Shown here piece after piece: positions 1 through 7,822 of a stretch of DNA of 16,154 nt. The stretch is from Kangiellaceae bacterium. GTDB taxonomy: Bacteria; Pseudomonadota; Gammaproteobacteria; Enterobacterales; Kangiellaceae. A model generated the notes under the pieces. It was not told where the DNA came from, made no database searches, and saw only the letters and a list, made by a program, of their open reading frames with translations. The stretch is from positions 1 through 16,154 of the forward strand of contig JAUUYO010000041.1 in assembly GCA_030590405.1 (NCBI GenBank), written 5' to 3'. The first letter of the stretch is position 1, and every line of letters begins with the position of its first letter. The translations under genes and the position numbers were made by a program.

Positions 1-740
1 ATGGCTGATCCTGAATATTATTTGCCTTGGAATTATCTGAAAAATAGTGTCGAAAACTCGATCTAGCCCCGAATTCTGGAATATTCTATCTCGCCAATGG
101 CGTCAAGCTATGTTCTCGTAAGCTCACTTTCTAACCTATATTTTCGCAGGTACTCGGTTGGAGTCATATCAATAACCCCCTTTGTCTTCCGAAATAACTG
201 GCGTTCACTCATTGCCATTTTTGATGCTATTTCCGGAATTTTTAATTGACTATCTGTATAACAATTTAAAAGTATTTGATTCAATGAATTGAGAAAATCA
301 TCTTGTGGATGATTATTATTGTTTGCTCCAGAACTATCGACCTGTTGGTCTATTTTTAGAACATTCTCTGCATAACGCTTTTTCAATATATCCCTGATAT
401 CCAACAAATTTCTTACTCGGACATTTAATTCGTCAACATCAAAAGGTTTGGTCAGATATTCATCTGCTTTTTCATGCCACCCCTTCATACGGCTTATTTG
501 ATCGTCTTTGGCTGTTAGTAATATAATGGGGATGTGATCGGTAGTTGTTTGACTGCGAAGTTGTTTGGTCACTTGATAACCGTTGAGTTTCGGCATCATA
601 ATATCGCTGATAATTAAGTCCGGTATCTCTGCTGAAGCAATTTGTACACCCTGTTCACCATCATTAGCCGTTAACACCTGATAGTTCTGGTCAATATTTT
701 GTGCAATAAAATCCCGCATATCGTCGTTATACATAAACAA
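1..740 (-). pseudogene. Decayed response regulator: receiver domain plus broken AraC-type HTH
   Basis: The readable part (108-740, opening with TTG) is a CheY-like receiver followed by an AraC helix-turn-helix, the layout found at the C-terminus of hybrid sensor kinases or HTCS-like regulators. Visible receiver residues are the phosphoacceptor Asp in IISDIMMPKLNG, the Thr in LLTAK and the Lys in LTKPF. The usual N-terminal acidic motif (VEDNDDMR) reads LFMYNDDMR, so two acidic-pocket residues are missing; a stop lies about 20 codons further upstream and no kinase domain is seen. At the other end the HTH reads TEYLRKYRLESELTRT and stops at TAG. Downstream codons in the same frame give LDAIGEIEYS, then a shifted frame gives EFGARSSFRHYF, which resembles the second HTH helix of AraC proteins. 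A premature stop, a frameshift and a 5' truncation together indicate a pseudogene. It may extend past the window's left edge. Confidence 0.8.
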
Positions 741-756
741 TGACGCAGCACCATAA

Positions 757-772
757 ATCTCAAATTTGAGAT
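757..772. repeat. 16-bp perfect palindrome
   Basis: ATCTCAAATTTGAGAT is perfectly self-complementary. It lies just upstream of the point where receiver homology of the decayed regulator begins. It could be an operator or a remnant at a recombination junction. One such 16-mer in a window this size is not far from chance expectation, so its significance is low. Confidence 0.4.
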
Positions 773-996
773 ATTGAACAAACCGTTAGCAATAGCCGAA
801 CTCCTCCTTTGGTGCTAATAGATAAATAATTAATACCTTTTTCCTGATACAATCTAATTTTAAAATAAATACTAATATGTGGCCAGGTTAACCAATCAGG
901 CCATACTACGTTTTATAACCTATTGTATTTCAAGTAATTAATTCTTGGCTTAAATCTTGAATGATCTTATTTATTTTAGCTATTAAGGAGCATTTA

Positions 997-1380
997 ATGT
1001 CAATAATCATGAATTTATTGTGGATTATTTTAGGTGGGTTATTCGTTTTTCTTGGCTATTTTGTCGCCGGTATAGCGCTTTGCTTGACTATCATTGGGAT
1101 CCCATGGGGGATTCAATGTTTCAAGCTTTCAATTCTGGCTTTATTTCCATTCGGCGCGGATGTCACAACTCGTTGGCCAGAAAGTACACCCACTAGTGGG
1201 ATCAATATTCTGCTCAATATCGTCTGGTTAATCTTTGGTGGAATTTGGATTGTGTTAAATCATTTAATATGGGGCGTGTTTCTTTGTTTAAGTATTATCG
1301 GTATTCCTTTTGGTATTCAGCATTTTAAATTGATGAAATTGAGTTTTACACCTTTTGGTCGTGATATTGTTGACGTATAG
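997..1380 (+). CDS. yccF: YccF-family inner membrane protein
   Basis: A 127-residue hydrophobic protein of the YccF (DUF307) family, an inner-membrane family of unknown function. It contains the family's internal duplication: each half has a membrane segment, then GIP(W/F)GIQ-x-FKL, then a PFG motif (LFPFGADV in the first half, FTPFGRDI in the second). Two or more hydrophobic segments flank each repeat (about residues 4-35 and 70-105). I chose the ATG at 997 because AAGGAG at 985-990 sits at ideal spacing before it; the frame also opens at an ATG at 961, which would add twelve residues with no ribosome binding site in front. No partner gene is evident: the upstream gene is a pseudogene on the other strand, and kbl follows after about 250 bp. 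Confidence 0.9.
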   Translation: MSIIMNLLWIILGGLFVFLGYFVAGIALCLTIIGIPWGIQCFKLSILALFPFGADVTTRWPESTPTSGINILLNIVWLIFGGIWIVLNHLIWGVFLCLSIIGIPFGIQHFKLMKLSFTPFGRDIVDV

Positions 1381-1628
1381 ACTGGACTATTTCTTTTGCT
1401 CTAATATTTAGTGCTGTGTCGCAATAGGGAAATGCAAGCAGCTTTCAATTTTCAAGCATTGATCAAAGGTCGATAATGCCCCCACCGAGATTATGACCCA
1501 AACTTGCCTTACCAATGTCTTAATGGTTGGATTTTCAGACATTTGCTGTAAAATCAGCCCTCAATAAAGTTGTTACTAACTTCATATCATTTTTGAACCT
1601 ATTTATAAAAACTCACTAAGGAAGCATT

Positions 1629-2822
1629 ATGAGCAAATCCTTTTTGCAAAATCTCCAGAGCCACATAGACGAACTTCATCAAGTTGGACTATATAAAGAT
1701 GAGCGGATCATTGATTCTCAACAACAAGCTAACATTCACGTTTCTACTGGCGAAAATGTTCTTAATTTTTGTGCTAATAACTATTTGGGTTTGGCCAATA
1801 ATCCAGAACTCATCAAAGCGGGTAAGGATGCGCTGGATAAATGGGGTTATGGCATGGCTTCGGTTCGATTTATTTGCGGGACTCAAGCAGTACACAAAAA
1901 ATTAGAAAACAGGATCAGTCAATTCCTGAAAATGGAAGATACGATTTTGTATGGTTCTTGTTTTGACGCCAATGGCGGGTTGTTTGAGACAATATTAACC
2001 AGTGAAGATGCGGTTATCTCGGATTCTTTGAATCACGCGTCCATTATTGATGGGGTCAGATTAAGCAAGACCAAGCGTTTTCGCTATGCCAATAATGATA
2101 TGGCCGATTTAGAAGCTCAGCTTAAAGCCGCAAATGAAGCCGGTGCCCGGTATAAGTTGATCGCCACCGACGGCGTCTTCTCAATGGATGGCTATCTGGC
2201 AAACTTAAGCGCCATTTGTGATTTAGCCGATCAATATGACGCACTAGTCATGGTCGATGACTCTCATGCGGTTGGTTTTATGGGTGAAAATGGTCGTGGA
2301 ACACCTGAGCATTGCGGGGTGATGGATCGTGTGGACATTATCACCGGCACATTGGGTAAAGCCTTGGGCGGCGCATCGGGTGGATATACTTCTGGCAAAA
2401 AAGAAATTATTGAATGGCTAAGACAGCGTTCACGGCCTTATTTATTCTCAAATACTCTCGCACCAGTGATCGCGGCGGCCAGTATCAAAGTGTTAGATAT
2501 GTTAGAGGCAAGCAACGAGCTTCGCAACAAGTTAAACGAAAATGCCAATTATTTTCGAGAAAAAATGTCCAAATTAGGTTTTGATATATTGCCAGGTGAG
2601 CATCCGATTATTCCAGTGATGTTGGGAGATGCTGCTCTGGCAAAGAAATTTGCCGATGAAATGTTAAAGGAGAGTATTTATGTAGTTGGCTTCTCTTTCC
2701 CTGTGGTGCCTAAGGGGCAGGCAAGAATTCGCACTCAGATGTCTGCTGCGCACGATTTTTCTCATATTGACAAAGCCGTGGCAGCATTTGAAAAAGTCGG
2801 CAAAAAATTGGCCGTAATTTAG
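1629..2822 (+). CDS. kbl: Glycine C-acetyltransferase (2-amino-3-ketobutyrate CoA ligase)
   Basis: A cytoplasmic PLP enzyme that cleaves 2-amino-3-ketobutyrate with CoA to glycine and acetyl-CoA, the second step of threonine breakdown. The 397-residue length matches the family. Visible alpha-oxoamine synthase features are NFCANNYLGL (about 46-55), SLNHASIIDG with the cofactor-stacking His near 136, VDDSHAVGF (209-217) and the PLP Schiff-base lysine K244 in TGTLGKALGG. The start is well placed, with AAGGAAG at 1618-1624 before the ATG. The next gene, tdh, makes its substrate and follows 39 bp downstream, the standard kbl-tdh operon. The 248-bp leader upstream shows no clear promoter or attenuator that I can defend. 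Sequence and context agree, so confidence is very high. Confidence 0.98.
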   Translation: MSKSFLQNLQSHIDELHQVGLYKDERIIDSQQQANIHVSTGENVLNFCANNYLGLANNPELIKAGKDALDKWGYGMASVRFICGTQAVHKKLENRISQFLKMEDTILYGSCFDANGGLFETILTSEDAVISDSLNHASIIDGVRLSKTKRFRYANNDMADLEAQLKAANEAGARYKLIATDGVFSMDGYLANLSAICDLADQYDALVMVDDSHAVGFMGENGRGTPEHCGVMDRVDIITGTLGKALGGASGGYTSGKKEIIEWLRQRSRPYLFSNTLAPVIAAASIKVLDMLEASNELRNKLNENANYFREKMSKLGFDILPGEHPIIPVMLGDAALAKKFADEMLKESIYVVGFSFPVVPKGQARIRTQMSAAHDFSHIDKAVAAFEKVGKKLAVI

Positions 2823-2861
2823 AACCGCATATAAAGACAGCCCGAATTTAGAGATAAGCAG

Positions 2862-3884
2862 ATGAAATCATTAGTAAAAACAAAGGCGGAAAAAGGCATT
2901 TGGTTAGAAAATGTCAAAGTGCCCGAATACGGCTACAACGATGTACTAATCAAAATCAAAAAAACGGCGATTTGCGGCACCGATATGCATATTTACAATT
3001 GGGATGAATGGTCACAAAACACCATCCCGGTACCTATGACGGTTGGACATGAATACGCCGGGGTGATCGAAGCCATGGGGAAAGGGGTTTCTGGATTCAA
3101 AATTGGTGATCGAGTCTCAGGTGAAGGGCATATCACCTGCGGTCATTGTCGAAACTGCCGCGCCGGACGTCGTCACTTGTGTCGAAATTCCGTGGGGGTT
3201 GGGGTCAATCGAAGTGGGGCTTTTGCCGAGTATCTGGTGATCCCAGCGGTAAACGCATTTAAGTTGCCGGATGATATAAGTGATGATATGGCAGCTATTT
3301 TTGACCCTTTTGGTAATGCGGTGCATACCGCTTTGTCTTTTGATCTGGTGGGTGAAGATGTATTAATCACCGGCGCGGGTCCGATAGGTATTATGGCAGC
3401 AGCGGTTTGTCGCCATGTGGGCGCTCGCTATGTAGTGATCACCGATGTTAACGATTACCGATTAGACCTGGCAACCCAAATGGGGGCAACCAGGGCCATC
3501 AATGTGATGAATGGCTCATTAGACGAGGTTATGGGTGAAATAGGCATGACCGAAGGGTTTGACGTTGGTCTGGAAATGTCAGGGGTTCCATCGGCGGTTC
3601 AATCAATGCTAAAAGCGATGAATAATGGTGGGAAAATAGCGATGCTCGGTATACCACCATCAGATATGGCGGTAGATTGGAATCAAGTGATCTTTAAAGG
3701 GCTGCAAATTAAAGGGATCTACGGACGTGAAATGTTCGAGACCTGGTATAAAATGGTTTCATTATTGCAATCTGGTTTGGATATTTCACCTATCATCACT
3801 CACCAGTACAAAATTGACGATTTTCAACAAGGCTTTGACGTGATGGGTTCAGGTAAGTCTGGAAAGGTTATTCTTGAGTGGTAA
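2862..3884 (+). CDS. tdh: L-threonine 3-dehydrogenase
   Basis: A zinc-dependent medium-chain dehydrogenase that oxidises L-threonine with NAD+ to 2-amino-3-ketobutyrate, which Kbl then cleaves. At 340 residues it is about the length of the E. coli enzyme. Catalytic zinc and proton-relay residues are visible in AICGTDMHIY (C38, T40, H43) and GHEYAG (H63, E64). The structural zinc site has four cysteines at 93, 96, 99 and 107 (CGHCRNC, then LC). The Rossmann glycine motif GAGPIG lies at 171-176. The ribosome binding site is weak, an A/G-rich GAGATAAGCAG just before ATG, which suggests expression depends on coupling to kbl transcription. It is the second gene of the kbl-tdh operon. Confidence 0.98.
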   Translation: MKSLVKTKAEKGIWLENVKVPEYGYNDVLIKIKKTAICGTDMHIYNWDEWSQNTIPVPMTVGHEYAGVIEAMGKGVSGFKIGDRVSGEGHITCGHCRNCRAGRRHLCRNSVGVGVNRSGAFAEYLVIPAVNAFKLPDDISDDMAAIFDPFGNAVHTALSFDLVGEDVLITGAGPIGIMAAAVCRHVGARYVVITDVNDYRLDLATQMGATRAINVMNGSLDEVMGEIGMTEGFDVGLEMSGVPSAVQSMLKAMNNGGKIAMLGIPPSDMAVDWNQVIFKGLQIKGIYGREMFETWYKMVSLLQSGLDISPIITHQYKIDDFQQGFDVMGSGKSGKVILEW

Positions 3885-3919
3885 CATTATCCGCTACCGG
3901 CTACCAGTGAAGAGGATAT

Positions 3920-4372
3920 ATGAAATCAGAAATCATATGGCAATGGCACAGTTTTGACGATCTGAGCCCAATGCAAATGCAGGCAATGTTCGCGCTTCGT
4001 CAGAATGTATTTATTATCGAGCAAGCTTGTCTCTATCCAGATATTGACGGCAAAGATCAGCAAGCTTTTCATCTGCTGGCATGGCTAGATAATCAGCTGG
4101 TCGCCACGCTAAGAGTCTTTGAGAGTTATCCGCAATATCAGAATATGGCCTCCATCGGACGTATTTGCACCCATCAATCGATCAGAAAAGACGGTGTAGG
4201 GCGGGTATTAGTGGCAAAAGCCATCGAGTTTATTGAAGAACATTACCCTGATAAGTCAATTCAAATCGGTGCACAACACTATCTAAAGCGGTTTTATGAA
4301 GGGTTCGGGTTTAAACAAATCTCAGATATTTATCTTGAAGACGGGATCGAGCATATTTTGATGTTAAAATAG
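3920..4372 (+). CDS. elaA: ElaA-type GNAT family N-acetyltransferase
   Basis: A 150-residue single-domain GNAT protein matching the ElaA group, whose members are predicted acetyl-CoA-dependent N-acetyltransferases with unsettled substrates. Visible family traits are the N-terminal W-x-W-x-x-FDDLS and LRQNVFIIEQACLYPDIDGKD, the strand LVATLRVF, the stretch IGRICTHQSIRKDGVG-R, which carries the acetyl-CoA pyrophosphate-binding loop, and the C-terminal YEGFGF, typical of GNAT motif B. AGAGGAT just before the ATG is the ribosome binding site, spaced slightly short. It begins 35 bp after tdh on the same strand and may be read with it. It converges on the FliL-like gene, 65 bp away, with no convincing terminator between. 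Confidence 0.9.
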   Translation: MKSEIIWQWHSFDDLSPMQMQAMFALRQNVFIIEQACLYPDIDGKDQQAFHLLAWLDNQLVATLRVFESYPQYQNMASIGRICTHQSIRKDGVGRVLVAKAIEFIEEHYPDKSIQIGAQHYLKRFYEGFGFKQISDIYLEDGIEHILMLK

Positions 4373-4437
4373 TGGTGAGCCATGAAAGAGCAGCAGACTC
4401 TCGGTGTCACACGATTACCAGCGAAAATACCGATGAA

Positions 4438-4905
4438 CTACTGATAAACATAATTGGTGAATAAAAGATTTTCAATAATATCTTTACCAGTTTCTTCTTT
4501 TAATACTGCTTCAACACTGGCTTTCGCTTCTAATCGTAATTTTTCTCGTTCACTAAAAGGCTGGATCACCGATTTATCTTGCTGGTTAAAAAAATCAATA
4601 AGATTGTCCTGGATCAGCGGAACATGCAATTCTATCAAATCATAATTTTCCTGTCCCCGCACCGCGATATTGATTTGAACTACCACATAACCAATTTTTC
4701 TGCCGGTGCCTTGATAAAAAGTAAGAATATTCGGTGTGACCTCAAAATACATAATCGGCTCTAACACTTCCTCTTCAGTAGCTTCAGTAACTTCAGTAAC
4801 CTCAGTCTCTTCTTCCGCGAAAAGTGGCCCTGGTATTGCCAGGCTCAACATGAATGCCAGTAGGATTAAAAACCGGTTTGGTGTCAGGAGCATCTGATTG
4901 TTCAC
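4438..4905 (-). CDS. Orphan FliL-like protein, exported
   Basis: A 155-residue protein from a GTG start at 4905, or 151 residues from an in-frame ATG at 4893; neither has a good ribosome binding site. It has an N-terminal hydrophobic segment (about 11-29, ending GPLFAEEE) that reads as a signal peptide or anchor, an acidic Thr/Glu-rich linker (TEVTEVTEATEEE), and a C-terminal region like FliL, the flagellar stator-associated protein: YFEVTPNILTFYQ, VQINIAVRGQENY, then a long charged helix and DIIENLLFTNYVYQ. No flagellar gene is near, whereas true fliL sits in a flagellar operon, so this is probably a FliL paralogue of the stand-alone kind seen in gammaproteobacteria. It acts outside the cytoplasm or at the inner membrane. 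The flagellar role is inferred from fold likeness only. Confidence 0.75.
   Translation of the reverse strand: MNNQMLLTPNRFLILLAFMLSLAIPGPLFAEEETEVTEVTEATEEEVLEPIMYFEVTPNILTFYQGTGRKIGYVVVQINIAVRGQENYDLIELHVPLIQDNLIDFFNQQDKSVIQPFSEREKLRLEAKASVEAVLKEETGKDIIENLLFTNYVYQ
4773..4808. repeat. In-frame 9-bp tandem repeat in the FliL-like gene
   Basis: Four consecutive 9-bp units related to CTTCAGTAA lie within the FliL-like gene and encode the TEV/TEA acidic linker. The second and third are identical, the first differs by one base and the fourth by a few. Copy-number changes would keep the reading frame and only change linker length. Confidence 0.75.
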
Positions 4906-5074
4906 ATAAAGAAAGGAATGATTTTAAGTATAGTAAAAGCACACAAAAGTGGGTGTTTATTTCTTATTCTTTATGGTTGATTTTACTGGGCTGAATGGGA
5001 CAGATGGAAAATTATCAAAAAATTCCTAAAGAAAAATGGAATGGGTTCGATAACCATTAATACTCCCTGAATAT

Positions 5075-5286
5075 TATTTAAGACTTATTTGTGGTGTAGT
5101 GGAAGTTTAATGCGAGTGGCGGTCACTAATAGTTCAGAAAGTGTAGCCGAATTTATTACAATTAAAGCGGGACCGAAGAATTTAGTGGCACCAGAGAAAT
5201 ATGGTAAAACGGTTCTTGAATACACTGAAGGCTTAATTGCTGCCAGTAAATAGCTTTATGTCGATTTAATTAAATCTAAACTTTAG
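5075..5286 (+). pseudogene. 5'-truncated, frameshifted copy of the DUF3718-like gene at 5611
   Basis: This stretch aligns base by base with the 3' half of the intact gene at 5611-6027. In one frame it reads LICG, then after a one-base deletion (near 5100-5108) MRVAVTNSSESVAEF, a Lys/Gly-rich linker, YGKTVLEYTEGL, a TAG stop at 5251-5253, and finally VDLIKSKL with TAG at 5284-5286. The intact gene has the matching blocks LICG, MRVAVVNDAMSAAKF, DGKTVLQFTEGL and IDLIKAKL. The signal peptide and first half of the mature protein are missing. The region upstream also resembles the leader of the intact gene: the 12-mer TCCTAAAGAAAA occurs at 5024-5035 and again at 5476-5487. This is a decayed tandem duplicate with an internal deletion. 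An ATG-started fragment of 47 codons (5110-5253) is open but is unlikely to be a functional gene. Confidence 0.9.
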
Positions 5287-5354
5287 ATTATTTACAAAAA
5301 TTTTACCTGAGGTCTGCTATAAAATTTATTCTCCAGTTGTTCATGTCCTCATTT

Positions 5355-5380
5355 GCCGAGAAACCCTCTCGGCTTTTTTT
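5355..5380 (+). terminator. Rho-independent terminator after the pseudogene copy
   Basis: A 7-bp stem GCCGAGA / TCTCGGC with a 5-base loop (AACCC) is followed by seven T residues (5374-5380). It lies about 70 bp after the pseudogene's last stop, the same position as the terminator after the intact copy, so it was probably duplicated with it. Confidence 0.9.
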
Positions 5381-5541
5381 GTGCCTGGAAACCCGTTGAA
5401 AGCCAGGCGCGATAGGTAAATTAGCTGCCATTACAATAAGAAAACCTTAAGAAGGCTTGTATTATTTAAAAATAATCCTAAAGAAAATCTGACTCTGCGC
5501 GATAAATAGATATAGATAAGCAGTACTTAGAGGATATTATT

Positions 5542-5573
5542 AATTAAGTCGTTTGTATCAATTAAGTCGTTTG
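5542..5573. promoter_or_regulatory. Pair of 14-bp direct repeats upstream of the DUF3718-like gene
   Basis: AATTAAGTCGTTTG occurs at 5542-5555 and 5560-5573, an 18-bp period, ending about 37 bp before the ATG of the secreted-protein gene. A GATAAT hexamer at 5573-5578 could be a -10 element, though no good -35 is placed for it. The repeats could be a regulator binding site or a small local duplication. The function is inferred from position only. Confidence 0.5.
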
Positions 5574-5610
5574 ATAATGCTGTGATTGTTTCTGAGATAG
5601 GATAAGTTGA

Positions 5611-6027
5611 ATGAATAATTTGATTATAAAAGCAAAAATAATAGGTCTTGTGCTAGCCGTTGTGATGTTGAGTATTTCCCCCCAACAAGCTCAAGCAGGT
5701 GAGCTTCAGAGACTCGCTGAAAGCTTGTGCGAATATGCGAAAACAGATAATCGTGCCAGTATGCGTAAAAAATTAAAAGGTGCCAGCACGCGCCTTAAAG
5801 CGATTTACTCAGGACTTATCTGCGGTTCCAGTGGCACGTTAATGCGAGTGGCCGTGGTGAATGATGCCATGTCCGCAGCAAAATTCATAGCATCTAAAGC
5901 AGGTAAGAAAGGTTTAGAAATTGTCGAAAAAGACGGTAAAACCGTTCTTCAATTTACCGAAGGCTTAGTCGCAAGTGGAGACGCTACAAAGCAACCATTT
6001 ATTGATCTAATTAAGGCGAAGCTTTAA
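5611..6027 (+). CDS. Small secreted protein, DUF3718-like
   Basis: A 138-residue protein of unknown function with a clear Sec signal peptide: charged start, hydrophobic core (about 10-22) and cleavage after AQA at 27-29. The mature part is small, basic and helical, with two cysteines (C40 in SLCEYA, C71 in LICGSS) that could form a disulfide in the periplasm. The pattern of a Cys, then D-x-R and KKLK, then L-x-x-IY-x-G-x-x-C and an Ala-rich segment resembles the DUF3718 family of gammaproteobacterial periplasmic proteins; I assign this from memory of the pattern, with moderate confidence. AGGAT at about 5599-5603 is the ribosome binding site. It is a single-gene transcript with its own terminator. 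A decayed duplicate lies directly upstream. Confidence 0.8.
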   Translation: MNNLIIKAKIIGLVLAVVMLSISPQQAQAGELQRLAESLCEYAKTDNRASMRKKLKGASTRLKAIYSGLICGSSGTLMRVAVVNDAMSAAKFIASKAGKKGLEIVEKDGKTVLQFTEGLVASGDATKQPFIDLIKAKL

Positions 6028-6073
6028 ATAAAAAATACAGTCTGCAGGGTTAATCTCCTGAAAAAACAAAAAG

Positions 6074-6099
6074 GCCGAATAGCAATATTCGGCTTTTTT
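6074..6099 (+). terminator. Rho-independent terminator after the DUF3718-like gene
   Basis: An 8-bp perfect stem GCCGAATA / TATTCGGC closes a GCAA tetraloop and is followed by six T residues. A run of A before the stem means it could also work in the other direction. It begins 47 bp after the stop codon. Confidence 0.95.
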
Positions 6100-6385
6100 A
6101 TTTCCAAGGATGAACTATATACGTCACAAGGATCCACGGAAAGCTTGCCCCATGAATGTGGTGAATGAATGGGTATGTTGGTGTAGTGATATTCTGTGTA
6201 GTGGCATTCAATGATGTAATATTGTTTTATTCATTGCTTCAAAGTCGGTGACAGATAATTCCGTGCTTATCACCTGGGTAATGAATTTGTAAAGTACAAG
6301 GAAATTAATCATGGCATGGCTGTGGGAAAATAGTCATTATGTGAGATAATTACCACATCAGATTGAATTATTGTGGACGTTATGG
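6100..6385. other. Intergenic leader of the alkaline phosphatase gene
   Basis: No gene is evident here. GTGTAGTG occurs twice 15 bp apart (6181-6188, 6196-6203). GTGACAG (about 6248-6254) matches one half of a Pho box on the minus strand, but no second half follows at the right spacing. A 12-codon reading frame, MAWLWENSHYVR (6311-6349), has AAGGAAA in front and two Trp codons, but nothing else supports a leader peptide. Confidence 0.4.
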
Positions 6386-7798
6386 ATGTTTAAAAAAAGC
6401 CTATTAGTACTACTGTTTGTTTCATTGGCTGGCTGTCAACTCATTGTTCCAGGCGCAAATCAGCGACCCAAACCTAAGAATATCATTTTGTTTATTGGCG
6501 ATGGCATGGGGCCTGCTTACATGAAAGCTTATCGCATGTACCAAGATCTCCCATCAACCGCCAAGGTGGAAACGACTGTTTTTGACAGGATGCTGGTTGG
6601 GACCTTGAGAACCGATCCACGGGGCGCGTCAGGCGATTTAGAGCTATCATCTAACAAGGTCAAAGACTTAACCACAGAGAAAAAAATTTATAAGGGGGCG
6701 GTAACAGATTCAGCTGCCGCCGCATCGGCCTACGCAACAGGCATTAAGGTTTTCAATCGTGAGTTATCGATAAGTGTCGATAAAAAACCGCTATTGACTG
6801 TTTTGGAACAAGCCAAGAAAAATGGTCTATCGACCGGGCTGGTCGCAACTTCTCCATTAACTGGTGCGACACCTGCAGCGTTCGTGACACATCAACCGAG
6901 TCGTTATGCCTACAACAAGATTGCGGATCAATATTTTGATAATCAGCATGAGAACAAGCCATTTATCGATGTTATGTTGGGGGGAGGCAAACAATATTTT
7001 ATTCGAGAGGAGCGGAATATTGTAAAGGAGTTTGAATCTTTAGGTTACGGTTTTATCGACTCTAAAACCGCGCTGCTGGGGAGTAACAACCCCAAAATGA
7101 TTGGTTTGTTTGCCGATAATGCCATAAAAAAAATGCTTGATAGAGATGCAAACACACCGTCTTTAGCCGAGATGACACAAGTTGCATTAGCCCAACTATC
7201 CAAAAACCCCAACGGTTTTTTTCTGATGGTGGAGGCTAGTCAAATTGACTGGGCCGGACATAGAAACGATATTGTTGGAGTGATGTCAGAAATGCGAGAT
7301 TTTGAATTGGCGGTATTGGAAGCTGTGGATTTTGCTAAAAACCACCATCAAACTCAAATCATAGTGACCGCTGACCATTCAACGGGCGGGTTATCGGTCG
7401 GTGCAGAAGTCAACGGCCAAAAAAAATATCACTGGAAAAGTGAGGTTGTCCAATCCTTTTCAAAAACGCCAGAGGAAGTATTAAGATTAGCGGCCAAATC
7501 AGGCGACTTATTGGCGGAATTAACCGCTGCAAGTGACATCCAGCTGAGTGAGCAAGAGGTTGAGAAAATCAACGCTGTTAAGTTAGATGCTAACGACAAT
7601 CAAGCCAGCAAAATATCAATAGCGGCATTAGCGGTTATTACTAAGATTGTCAATGACCGCAGTTATACCGGCTGGACAACTCATGGCCATACAGGAACCG
7701 ATGTGTTTCTTTATGCTAGTGGTCCTTTTAGACATGAGTTAGTTGGGCATTGGGATAATACTAAAATAGGTAAAATTATTTTTGAATGGCTCAAGTAA
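6386..7798 (+). CDS. Alkaline phosphatase, lipoprotein
   Basis: A PhoA-superfamily phosphomonoesterase, 470 residues from ATG 6386. The signal peptide ends in the lipobox LAGC (Cys 17), so the enzyme should be a lipid-anchored protein facing the periplasm or cell surface. The active site is well preserved: the metal motif FIGDGMG near residue 40, the nucleophile Ser in TDSAAAASAYATG (about 109), IDWAGHRND and TADHSTGG with metal-binding Asp and His, and HGHTGTDV near the C-terminus. The product releases phosphate from organic esters. The frame is open from a TTG at 6371, but starting at 6386 gives a normal lipoprotein signal (MFKKSLLVLL) and neither start has a strong ribosome binding site. 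It converges on fadD with 24 bp between stops. No Pho box was found, so phosphate regulation is not shown. Confidence 0.93.
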   Translation: MFKKSLLVLLFVSLAGCQLIVPGANQRPKPKNIILFIGDGMGPAYMKAYRMYQDLPSTAKVETTVFDRMLVGTLRTDPRGASGDLELSSNKVKDLTTEKKIYKGAVTDSAAAASAYATGIKVFNRELSISVDKKPLLTVLEQAKKNGLSTGLVATSPLTGATPAAFVTHQPSRYAYNKIADQYFDNQHENKPFIDVMLGGGKQYFIREERNIVKEFESLGYGFIDSKTALLGSNNPKMIGLFADNAIKKMLDRDANTPSLAEMTQVALAQLSKNPNGFFLMVEASQIDWAGHRNDIVGVMSEMRDFELAVLEAVDFAKNHHQTQIIVTADHSTGGLSVGAEVNGQKKYHWKSEVVQSFSKTPEEVLRLAAKSGDLLAELTAASDIQLSEQEVEKINAVKLDANDNQASKISIAALAVITKIVNDRSYTGWTTHGHTGTDVFLYASGPFRHELVGHWDNTKIGKIIFEWLK

Positions 7799-7822
7799 TC
7801 GTTTTTTCTTATTAGAGTCTGC

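Noticed and set aside
4382..4444. A 20-codon frame (MKEQQTLGVTRLPAKIPMNY) between elaA and the FliL-like gene
   Set aside because: It has no convincing ribosome binding site, overlaps the end of the convergent gene and matches nothing recognised.
6240..6260. GTGACAG as half of a Pho box for the alkaline phosphatase
   Set aside because: A Pho box needs two CTGTCAT-like heptamers spaced by 4 bp; no second one was found on either side.
6311..6349. A 12-codon frame (MAWLWENSHYVR) with AAGGAAA in front, ahead of the phosphatase gene, as a Trp leader peptide
   Set aside because: No attenuator hairpins follow it and the downstream gene has no link to tryptophan; short frames with a chance ribosome binding site are common.
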